A stretch of DNA of 9,698 bases. It comes from JACPLA01 sp035291905 (GTDB lineage: Bacteria > Bacteroidota > Ignavibacteria > UBA10030). This document shows, in pieces, positions 1-6,584 of this stretch (within the stretch, counting starts at the first letter, position 1; each line of letters opens with the position of its first letter). Where the stretch lies: positions 1 to 9,698 of the forward strand of contig DATDRF010000003.1 in the NCBI GenBank assembly GCA_035291905.1, in the 5' to 3' direction. Under the pieces are notes generated by a model, which ran no database searches, was not told where the DNA came from, and saw nothing but the letters and a program-made list of their open reading frames with translations. The translations under genes and the position numbers were made by a program.

Positions 1-68
1 TAGGTCATTATAAGATCCAGGAGAAGCTCGGCGAAGTCCCAATTTGGCCTGCGAACCTTTCTCAGTGA
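1..68 (+). pseudogene. Broken 5' end of a Ser/Thr kinase gene (start outside window)
   Basis: Read from position 3, this encodes GHYKIQEKLGE, the N-terminus of a Hanks-type kinase leading into the glycine-rich loop. Kinase homology ends at about position 36, where GGCGAAG runs into TCCC of the downstream hairpin element instead of continuing to GGxMG. The frame then reads a short unrelated tail and stops at TGA 66-68. Its ATG lies before the window; the matching copy at 3686 shows what it probably looks like. Positions 1-119 match 3702-3821 with a single one-base indel. It cannot make a kinase because everything after the P-loop start is absent. Whether the short peptide is made is unknown. 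Confidence 0.75.
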
Positions 69-123
69 GCAGATGCCGAATTGAGGATCCCGCCGAAGGC
101 GGGAGCTGCCGTTTGAGGTGTCT
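37..123 (+). repeat. Two-hairpin repeat element, copy A
   Basis: Hairpin 1: TCC 37-39 pairs with GGA 85-87 (A84 bulged). CAATTTGGC 40-48 pairs with GCCGAATTG 75-83, including one G-T (G-U in RNA) pair. CTGC 49-52 pairs with GCAG 69-72, with A73-T74 bulged. GA 53-54 faces GA 67-68 and AC 55-56 faces GT 65-66, leaving an 8-nt loop. Hairpin 2: CCCGCC 89-94 and GGCGGG 98-103 around a GAA loop. A GAGG at 115-118 lies just before the ATG at 124. The same layout recurs at three other sites, so I treat it as a structured repeat acting as DNA or as the 5' leader RNA of the downstream kinase. It matches no RNA family I can name. No T-tract follows hairpin 2, so it does not look like an ordinary terminator. 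Confidence 0.8.
115..118 (+). promoter_or_regulatory. Ribosome binding site of kinase 1
   Basis: GAGG lies 5 nt before ATG 124. It overlaps the in-frame GTG at 118-120, which makes that upstream GTG an unlikely start. The site belongs to the 3' end of element copy A, so the repeat supplies the translation signal of this kinase. Confidence 0.6.
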
Positions 124-2757
124 ATGATCGGCACAACAATCAGCCATTACAAAATCCTCGAGAAACTCGGAGAGGGCGGAATGGGCGTGGGTTACAAAGC
201 CCAGGACACGAAGCTCGATCGTACCGTCGCGCTCAAGTTCCTTCCGGAACACGTGTCTGTCGGTTCGGCGGATCTGGAGCGCTTCACGCAGGAGGCCAAA
301 GCAGCGGCAGGACTGAATCATCCCAATATTTGTACAATCTACGGGATAGAAGAGGCGGACAACAAGAACTTCATCGTCATGGAGTTTGTTGACGGCCAGA
401 TGCTTCAGGAGAAGAAGTCCTCCCTCTCGATGAAGCAGGCTCTCGATATCGGTATTCAGATCGCCGAAGGACTCGCCGCTGCACATGAGAAGGGCATCGT
501 CCATAGAGACATCAAGCCTGAAAATATCATGATACGCAAAGATGGACGCGTGCAAATCATGGACTTCGGTTTGGCCAAGCTTCGGGGCGCGTCACGCTTG
601 ACAAAAGAGGGTTCAACGGTTGGTACTGCTGGCTACATGTCTCCTGAACAAGTACAAGGCCAGGAAACAGACCATCGGTCGGACGTCTTTTCTCTCGGCG
701 TCTTGCTGTACGAGATGCTAACAGGCCAACCTCCATTCAAAGGCGTTCATGAAACAGCCATTACCTACGAGATCGTGAATGTCGATTCTCCCCCGATGTC
801 GTCCATCAAGACAGACATTTCGCCGGAACTCGATGCTATCGTTTTGGAATGTCTGGAAAAAGATCCTGCGGAACGAACTCAGTCCGCAGGCCAGGTGGCG
901 CTTGTTCTCAAACGTGCCAGACGCGAATCCAGCAAATCCCGCGTGAGTCGCATACGACCGGTCGAAGGAGCACTGCCGGGTGCATCACAAAGTGAACCGA
1001 AATGGAATGTCATCATTGGCGTGGCGGCCGCGGCCATTCTTTTCGGCATCGGAATGGGATGGTTGTTGTTCCGGGGTCCCGAACAATCCCATCCTCTTGT
1101 GATGCGGTTCTCGATCCCATATCAATCTCCAACATCGGGACTGGAAGATGGATTCGGAGGATTTTCCCTCTCTCCAGACGGATCACAACTCGTGTTTGGT
1201 TCGCAGCGTGACGGTAGACTTTTCATACGGGAAATGGGAGATACGGCGGCCAGGATCATCTCGGGAGTGGGCGATGCAGACTATAGCAGCCTCGCCTTCT
1301 CTCCCGACGGCCAATGGCTTCTGTTCGGGTCCCGGGGAAAACTGATGAAGCATTCTGTCAAGGGTGGCACTCCGGTGGAGATCTGTGACCTCAACAGAGG
1401 CTATATGGACGGAAGTTGGACTGAAAAGGGAGACATTCTTTTCACCCCGGAATGGGGAAGCAACATCATGGTCGTCTCGGCCGAAGGTGGCTCAATCCCC
1501 AGACAGCTGACAACGCTGCGGACGGATCAAGGCGAGCGGGCCCATCTCCTGCCTCGCCCGATTCCCGGGAGCAATGCAGCCTTTTTTACCATCTGGACCG
1601 GAGCATCATTCGAAGACGCCCTGATAGCGATCGTCGATCTTTCCACCGGAGATCATCATGTTCTCCTGAGGGGAGGATCGGATGCGCGGTATGTCTCATC
1701 CGGACACATTGTCTTTGTACGCGGGTCGACGCTTATGGCTGTACCTTTTGAGGTGAGCTCATTGCAGATTCGTGGCGACCCTGTCCCAGTGATGGATGGT
1801 GTTCTTGCCGATGGAACGGGCGGGCCGGCATCCATAAGCATTTCCAACAATGGCACGTTGGCTTACATCAGTGGCGAAATGGATTTTCTTCCTACTGACA
1901 TTACCATCATCGGATTGGGTGACAAGAGGAAAAGGATCGTTTCGGCTGCGTCAAATCGGGGGGCGCCGCTGTTTTCCCCGGACGGGTCGAAGTTGTGCGT
2001 TGAGATCTACGGACCTGTGTTTCATATGGGTGTGCATGATCTTCGACAGAATATCCTTACTCAGCTTACCTTCAAGGCAGACAATTACCGGGCTGCGTGG
2101 CTGCGCGACGGTTCGCGTATTTCATTTTCTTCGAATGAGATTGGCCGGTATCAGATCAGCAGCGTGGCTGCGGACGGACGGGGAACAATCCAGACTCTCA
2201 CCGATCAGCCCGGAAATCCTTATCCCTCCTCATGGTCTGCCGGTAATATCCTCGCGTATGGCATTACAAACAAGCAGACAGGCCAGGACATATGGCTGTA
2301 TGATGCCAAGGCCGAAACGAAAACGAGGCCTTTTCTGCAAACGCCCGCAACGGAAACCGCTCCAAAGATATCTCCCGACGACCGATGGATTGCCTACACC
2401 TCTGAAGAAAGCGGCAAACCAGAGATCTACGTGCAGCCGTTTCCATCTGGAGAAGGAAAATGGAGATTGTCGAACGGGGGCGGACAAAATCCTTGCTGGG
2501 GCCCGGATGGGCGCCGGGTCTATTTTGAACGTGAGGACGAGATCTTTGTCGTACCGATACGAGTCGAGCAGGGGGAATCCCTCTCGCCTGGTCGCGAAGA
2601 ACTTGTCTATACCGCACCTGGACTCAACCGCTTCGACGTCTCACCTGACGGACGGTCACTCGTCATCGATCAACGGATCATACGGCCGGGACAAAGAGAA
2701 TTGAAGATTGTTCTTAACTGGTTTGAGGAGTTGAAGAAGAAAGTTCCGGTCGATTAG
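124..2757 (+). CDS. Transmembrane Ser/Thr protein kinase with C-terminal beta-propeller (kinase 1)
   Basis: An 877-residue Hanks-type kinase. Residues ~9-265 hold the catalytic domain: glycine loop GEGGMG (16-21), VALK lysine K38, helix-C glutamate E58 in QEAKAA, HRDIKPEN (H127, R128, catalytic D129, N134), DFG 147-149, and SPE 173-175 in place of APE. All catalytic residues are present, so it should be active. A basic linker leads to one hydrophobic segment at ~295-316 (VIIGVAAAAILFGIG). The C-terminal ~550 residues carry repeated SPDG-type blades (near 350, 391, 616, 750, 794 and 840), typical of WD40-like/TolB propellers, probably extracytoplasmic and ligand-sensing. One oddity is GVGYKA after the P-loop, where GVVYKA is usual. 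I chose ATG 124 because GAGG is well spaced before it and the other kinases start at the same residue. Its start is preceded by element copy A. A small membrane-protein gene follows after 52 nt. The substrate is unknown. Confidence 0.93.
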   Translation: MIGTTISHYKILEKLGEGGMGVGYKAQDTKLDRTVALKFLPEHVSVGSADLERFTQEAKAAAGLNHPNICTIYGIEEADNKNFIVMEFVDGQMLQEKKSSLSMKQALDIGIQIAEGLAAAHEKGIVHRDIKPENIMIRKDGRVQIMDFGLAKLRGASRLTKEGSTVGTAGYMSPEQVQGQETDHRSDVFSLGVLLYEMLTGQPPFKGVHETAITYEIVNVDSPPMSSIKTDISPELDAIVLECLEKDPAERTQSAGQVALVLKRARRESSKSRVSRIRPVEGALPGASQSEPKWNVIIGVAAAAILFGIGMGWLLFRGPEQSHPLVMRFSIPYQSPTSGLEDGFGGFSLSPDGSQLVFGSQRDGRLFIREMGDTAARIISGVGDADYSSLAFSPDGQWLLFGSRGKLMKHSVKGGTPVEICDLNRGYMDGSWTEKGDILFTPEWGSNIMVVSAEGGSIPRQLTTLRTDQGERAHLLPRPIPGSNAAFFTIWTGASFEDALIAIVDLSTGDHHVLLRGGSDARYVSSGHIVFVRGSTLMAVPFEVSSLQIRGDPVPVMDGVLADGTGGPASISISNNGTLAYISGEMDFLPTDITIIGLGDKRKRIVSAASNRGAPLFSPDGSKLCVEIYGPVFHMGVHDLRQNILTQLTFKADNYRAAWLRDGSRISFSSNEIGRYQISSVAADGRGTIQTLTDQPGNPYPSSWSAGNILAYGITNKQTGQDIWLYDAKAETKTRPFLQTPATETAPKISPDDRWIAYTSEESGKPEIYVQPFPSGEGKWRLSNGGGQNPCWGPDGRRVYFEREDEIFVVPIRVEQGESLSPGREELVYTAPGLNRFDVSPDGRSLVIDQRIIRPGQRELKIVLNWFEELKKKVPVD

Positions 2758-2794
2758 GGAACACGTTCCGCAACACATACAGGAAACGCATACG

Positions 2795-2803
2795 AAGGAG
2801 AAG
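2795..2803 (+). promoter_or_regulatory. Ribosome binding site deciding a TTG start
   Basis: AAGGAGAAG, with the GGAG core at 2797-2800, lies 9 nt before TTG 2810. No in-frame ATG or GTG sits near this site, so it is the main support for the TTG start of the following gene. Confidence 0.65.
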
Positions 2804-2809
2804 AACACA

Positions 2810-3547
2810 TTGCGGGCATCGCTCAGGGAGGGTGCGGTCATCGTCGCTTCCATCTTGCTCGCGTTCGCCATCGATGCGTGGTGGGACAGATACAAATCCG
2901 AAGCCCTTGAGCAGGATCTCCTCGTGAGTCTGGAACGTGGATTCGAGGAAAACATTCGGCTGGCGAAAGCTGTGGCACACGAAGCGCGACGGCAGCAGGT
3001 CATTGCAGGTAGGGTCATCGCGATGTCTCCGGAAGAAGCAGCGCATGTCTCTCCAGACTCGACATATATGCTGCTACGTGCACTCTGGCGTCCGAACTAC
3101 GTTACGATCGATGATTCACACGTGTATGGACCTGACCTGAACAATGCCGCGCTGGTTTCCACTCTCCAGGCCGGGCAACTGTCGCTCCTCACCGATCGCA
3201 GGCTTCTCACTGCCCTTGCTGTGTGGCAAGGGGTGACCCAGGAGCTTTCCGAACGGAGCAGGGTGATGATCGAAATCGAACAGCAGGTTCTGAGGTCGCT
3301 GGCGCAATACCCCGAGATGCAGGCCGCTCTTGCCGGACTGACCGCCGACGGGGAATTGCGATCGTTCGCCGCAACGCCTCCGCGGGTGACCGGTTCGGTT
3401 CTGCGGTTTGTCCGTGCGAACAATGAACTGATGGCTCAGGTGGCACAGAAAAGCTTTGTGAGCAGGGCACAACAGGATTTCCTGGAGAATATCGAGAATC
3501 GGGCGGAAGCGGTGCTCGGGCTCGTGCGGGAGAATCTGAACAGGTAG
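2810..3547 (+). CDS. Membrane-anchored protein of unknown function, single N-terminal helix
   Basis: A 245-residue protein I cannot assign with certainty. A short basic/acidic start is followed by one hydrophobic segment at ~9-22 (AVIVASILLAFAID), then AWWDRYKSEALEQDLL and a mostly alpha-helical, charged remainder. A helix ending in a (I/L)A(I/L)xxxxW-type motif followed by a glutamate-rich helical region resembles small bacterial membrane proteins of the DUF6090 kind; this is resemblance by eye only. The TTG start is chosen from the strong ribosome binding site at 2795-2803. The gene lies 52 nt after kinase 1 with no evident terminator between, so co-transcription is plausible, and it might work with or be a target of that kinase. 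That link is inferred from position alone. The remainder of the protein is probably outside the cytoplasm or periplasmic. Confidence 0.8.
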   Translation: MRASLREGAVIVASILLAFAIDAWWDRYKSEALEQDLLVSLERGFEENIRLAKAVAHEARRQQVIAGRVIAMSPEEAAHVSPDSTYMLLRALWRPNYVTIDDSHVYGPDLNNAALVSTLQAGQLSLLTDRRLLTALAVWQGVTQELSERSRVMIEIEQQVLRSLAQYPEMQAALAGLTADGELRSFAATPPRVTGSVLRFVRANNELMAQVAQKSFVSRAQQDFLENIENRAEAVLGLVRENLNR

Positions 3548-3685
3548 TCCAATCAGTCAGTAGACAGTGGGCAGTCGACGGACGACTGTGCGCAGTACTG
3601 AGTGCGGGGGACGCAGAAGAAATTGTGAATCAGCGACGTTGAGATCGTGACGGCGTTGCGAGAACGAATTGCGAACAGGTAACAC
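3548..3685 (+). other. Intergenic region with weak 7-nt periodicity
   Basis: This is the gap between the small membrane protein and the second broken kinase start. From about 3554 to 3600 the sequence has a loose seven-base rhythm built around CAG, for example CAGTCAG, TAGACAG, TGGGCAG and later TGCGCAG. It resembles an eroded short tandem repeat. The rest shows no gene, no convincing terminator and no promoter I would defend. A weak AGG at 3677-3679 precedes ATG 3686. Confidence 0.35.
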
Positions 3686-3829
3686 ATGATCGGTACAACC
3701 ATAGGTCATTATAAGATCCAGGAGAAGCTCGGCGAAGTCCCAATTTGGCCTGCGAACGCTTTCTCAGTGAGCAGATGCCGAATTGAGGATCCCGCCGAAG
3801 GCGGGAGCTGCCGTTTGAGGTTCCAATGA
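3686..3829 (+). pseudogene. Broken kinase start continuing as a 47-codon mini-ORF
   Basis: ATG 3686 begins MIGTTIGHYKIQEKLGE, a clean kinase N-terminus. Kinase homology ends at about 3737, where GGCGAAG joins TCCC of element copy B. The frame stays open through the whole element and ends at TGA 3827-3829, overlapping ATG 3826 of kinase 2 (ATGA). It therefore encodes a possible 47-residue peptide: 17 kinase residues plus a ~30-residue tail from the element. The DNA of this start differs at many sites from the start of kinase 2, so it is not a simple local duplication of it. It could be a dead remnant or a translated leader peptide coupled to kinase 2; the sequence cannot decide. Confidence 0.65.
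3738..3825 (+). repeat. Two-hairpin repeat element, copy B
   Basis: Same fold as copy A. TCC 3738-3740 pairs with GGA 3787-3789 (A3786 bulged). CAATTTGGC 3741-3749 pairs with GCCGAATTG 3777-3785. CTGC pairs with GCAG, with an AT bulge and the GA/GA internal loop. Hairpin 2 is CCCGCC 3791-3796 with GGCGGG 3800-3805. GAGG 3817-3820 is the ribosome binding site for ATG 3826. It differs from copy A by one extra G in the terminal loop region (GAACGCTTT versus GAACCTTT), plus the last few bases before the ATG. Confidence 0.8.
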
Positions 3830-6498
3830 TTGGGTCAACAATCAGCCATTACAAGATCCTGGAGAAACTCGGGGAGGGCGGGATGGGCGTCGTCTTTAAA
3901 GCCCGGGACACGAAGCTCAATCGTACTGTCGCCCTGAAGTTCCTCCCCTCTCACGTCTCGGAGGCGGAGAAGGACAAGGAGCGCTTTCTCCAGGAAGCCC
4001 AGGCAGCAGCGTCGCTGAGCCATGCCAACATCTGCACGATCTTCGGGATCGACGAGCACGACGGGAAACAGTTCATCGTCATGGAGTATGTTGACGGGCA
4101 GACCCTCCACGAGAAAAAACAGAATCTTTCGCTCAAGCAGGCCCTCGAGATCGGTATTCAGGTATCAGACGGCCTGGCGGCTGCACACGACAAAGGTATT
4201 GTGCACCGGGATATCAAGCCCGAGAATATCATGATCAAGAAGGACGGAACCGTCCAAATCATGGATTTCGGGCTGGCGAAGCTGCGTGGTGCAACACGGC
4301 TGACGAAAGAAGGGTCAACCGTTGGAACCGTTGGGTACATGTCACCGGAACAAGTGCAAGGAATGGATGTCGATCACAGGACCGATATTTTCTCTCTCGG
4401 CGTTCTCTTATATGAGATGTTCACGGGCCAGTCCCCCTTCAAAGGGGTCCATGAGACCGCGATCATCTACGAAATCGTAAACGTCGATCCTTCGCCGATG
4501 GGAACTGTCAAATCAGATATCGATACTGATCTCGACGCGATTGTCCTCGATTGTCTCGCAAAGGATCCTGCCGACCGGTATCAGTCTGCCGCGGAACTCT
4601 CACGGAATCTCAAACGGTTCAAACGGGAATCGAGCCGGTCGCGGGTCATCCGTATGACGAATGCAAGGCCAATCTACAAGGAGTCAGGAACCGTCGAACA
4701 ACCTCCAAAACGCAGACCCGCGCTACGGGAGCTCGCCGCATGGACTCTCTCCGGAGTGCTCCTTGTTGCGGTATCCCTGTTTGCCTTCTTCTCGCAGCGA
4801 GGAACCGACTCCCGGGTGGTGCGCTCGTCGCTCCTGCCGCCTGACAACTTTGAATTCGATTCCCGGGTCGGCGGGCACATCGCCATTTCTCCGAACGGAA
4901 AGCTCATGGCATTTGTGGCCACAGATTCCGTTATGCAAAAGATCCTCTGGGTTCGTCCCCTGAACGCACTTTCGGGCCAGCAGCTTAACGGCACTGAAGG
5001 TGCTTCCTATCCATTCTGGTCGCCGGACAGTCGGTTCATCGGTTTCTTTGTCGGAGGCAAGCTTATGAAGATCGAAGCCTCCGGCGGACCTCCTCTGACT
5101 ATCTGTGATGTTGGTAATAATGCGCGCGGCGGAGCATGGAACGCTGACGGCGTGATTCTCTTCGCTTCGACGGGTACCGGACCGTTATCGCGAGTATCGG
5201 CGGCGGGTGGTTCACCGGGCGTCGCCACAGTGCTCGACACGGCAGGTGGACACATCAGCCACCGATGGCCGTTCTTTCTTCCGGATGGAAATCACTTCTT
5301 GTACAGTGCCCAAACGACCATAACAGGAAATGCCGAAAAAGATGCGATCTGCCTTGGGTCGCTTGACAGCCCCGATGCGAGGGTACTTTTCCATGCGAGC
5401 TCGAACAGCGCCTATGCATCGGGTCACATCCTGTTTTTGCGTGAACGAACGCTCATGGCACAGCCGTTCGACCCGGGAAGTTATTCCCTGAACGGCGACG
5501 CATTCCCGGTCGCCGAGCAGGTCTCCTATTGGGCAGACAGGAACAAAGCGATCTTTACAGTTTCGGACAACGGAGTTCTTGCGTATCAATCGGGGGCCGC
5601 TGGAACCTCGCAGCTCATTTGGTTCGACCGGAACGGCAAGCAATTGGACGCGATAGGCAAACCGGGAACCTACGGCCATTTCAGGATCTCACCGGACGAA
5701 AGAAGCGTCGCTATCGAAATGGTCGACCAAAGGTCCCGGAACAGCGATATCTGGATCTATGATTTCACGAGAAAGAATCAAACTCGCTTCACATTCGATC
5801 CCGGTCCCGATATGTCTCCGGTCTGGTCACCTGATGGCGGCCGCATTGTCTTTGGCTCATCCCGTCGTAGAGGCACCGGAACCGATCTCTACCAACGCGC
5901 GTCAAGCGGCATCGGGAACGAAGAGATGCTCACCGATACACTCGTCGACAAGTTCCCGAGCGACTGGTCTCCGGATGGTCAATTCATTGTCTTCACAGCC
6001 CTCAACCGATCACACATGCAAGCGGATCTGTGGCTGATGCCGATGACGGGGGTTCCCACACCTGTACCGTTTCTTCAAACGGACTTCGGCGAGATCAATG
6101 CGTCGTTCTCTCCTGATGGAAAGTGGATTGCCTACCAATCGAATGAATCAGGCGCCACGCAGGTCTACGTCCGCCCCTTTCCCGGGCCGGGTGGCAAGTA
6201 TCAGGTTTCGACATCACCCGGAACATCTCCTCGATGGAGAGGAGACGGGAAGGAAGTGTACTTTTTGGGGGACGACAAGACGCTGAGGGTTGTCGAAGTA
6301 GATTCGAAAGGTCGAACATTCATCGTCGGGAGGGAACGGGTCCTGTTTCAGACCAATCCGATGATTTCGGGATTGGCGATTCCCTATGATGTCACCGGAG
6401 ACGGGAAGCGCTTCCTCGTCTGCACCGTCAAAGGAGAAACCTCGTCAACGTCCGTCACGCTTGTGGTCAATTGGGATGCAGAGTTGAAGGAACAATGA
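3826..6498 (+). CDS. Transmembrane Ser/Thr protein kinase with C-terminal beta-propeller (kinase 2)
   Basis: An 890-residue Hanks-type kinase with the same plan as kinase 1. The catalytic domain at ~9-265 has GEGGMGVVFKA (16-26), K38, HRDIKPEN with D129 and N134, DFG at 147-149, and SPEQVQG in the activation segment. After a basic linker, one hydrophobic stretch at ~302-325 (LSGVLLVAVSLFAFF) should cross the membrane. The C-terminal half has repeated SPDG/SPN blades near residues 353, 397, 620, 666, 713, 761 and 803, with IAYQSNESGATQVYVRPFP-type segments usual in WD40-like/TolB propellers. It ends in VTLVVNWDAELKEQ, close to the C-terminus of kinase 1, supporting a paralogous origin. The ATG follows element copy B and its GAGG and overlaps the TGA of the upstream mini-ORF. 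Kinase 3 starts 86 nt downstream. Ligand and substrates are unknown. Confidence 0.93.
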   Translation: MIGSTISHYKILEKLGEGGMGVVFKARDTKLNRTVALKFLPSHVSEAEKDKERFLQEAQAAASLSHANICTIFGIDEHDGKQFIVMEYVDGQTLHEKKQNLSLKQALEIGIQVSDGLAAAHDKGIVHRDIKPENIMIKKDGTVQIMDFGLAKLRGATRLTKEGSTVGTVGYMSPEQVQGMDVDHRTDIFSLGVLLYEMFTGQSPFKGVHETAIIYEIVNVDPSPMGTVKSDIDTDLDAIVLDCLAKDPADRYQSAAELSRNLKRFKRESSRSRVIRMTNARPIYKESGTVEQPPKRRPALRELAAWTLSGVLLVAVSLFAFFSQRGTDSRVVRSSLLPPDNFEFDSRVGGHIAISPNGKLMAFVATDSVMQKILWVRPLNALSGQQLNGTEGASYPFWSPDSRFIGFFVGGKLMKIEASGGPPLTICDVGNNARGGAWNADGVILFASTGTGPLSRVSAAGGSPGVATVLDTAGGHISHRWPFFLPDGNHFLYSAQTTITGNAEKDAICLGSLDSPDARVLFHASSNSAYASGHILFLRERTLMAQPFDPGSYSLNGDAFPVAEQVSYWADRNKAIFTVSDNGVLAYQSGAAGTSQLIWFDRNGKQLDAIGKPGTYGHFRISPDERSVAIEMVDQRSRNSDIWIYDFTRKNQTRFTFDPGPDMSPVWSPDGGRIVFGSSRRRGTGTDLYQRASSGIGNEEMLTDTLVDKFPSDWSPDGQFIVFTALNRSHMQADLWLMPMTGVPTPVPFLQTDFGEINASFSPDGKWIAYQSNESGATQVYVRPFPGPGGKYQVSTSPGTSPRWRGDGKEVYFLGDDKTLRVVEVDSKGRTFIVGRERVLFQTNPMISGLAIPYDVTGDGKRFLVCTVKGETSSTSVTLVVNWDAELKEQ

Positions 6499-6584
6499 TC
6501 TGAGGCAGTCGGGATCTATATAGAACGAGTGTCGTGTATGCGGTTGATAGTCGTCAGATTGAAAAAGAAGGATCAAGAGATACC

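Noticed and set aside
89..103. Hairpin 2 of copy A (and its equivalents) as a Rho-independent terminator
   Set aside because: No run of T follows the stem in any copy; a ribosome binding site and ATG follow instead.
37..123. Known self-cleaving ribozyme or kink-turn
   Set aside because: The hammerhead core motifs are missing, and the bulge is separated from the GA/GA loop by four base pairs, whereas a kink-turn needs them adjacent.
1850..2704. 284-codon plus-strand ORF inside kinase 1
   Set aside because: It is an out-of-frame shadow of the propeller-coding region; its translation is low-complexity Arg/Ser/Leu-rich and matches nothing.
3655..3680. TTGCGAG...TTGCGAA as a further partial element copy
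   Set aside because: It shares only a short TGCGA-like string with the element; no stem can be formed and TCCC or GAGGA are absent.
6534..6584. 17-residue N-terminal extension of kinase 3 from an in-frame ATG
   Set aside because: The family begins at MIGTTISHYK, the extension has no family resemblance, and AAGGA sits 12 nt before ATG 6585.
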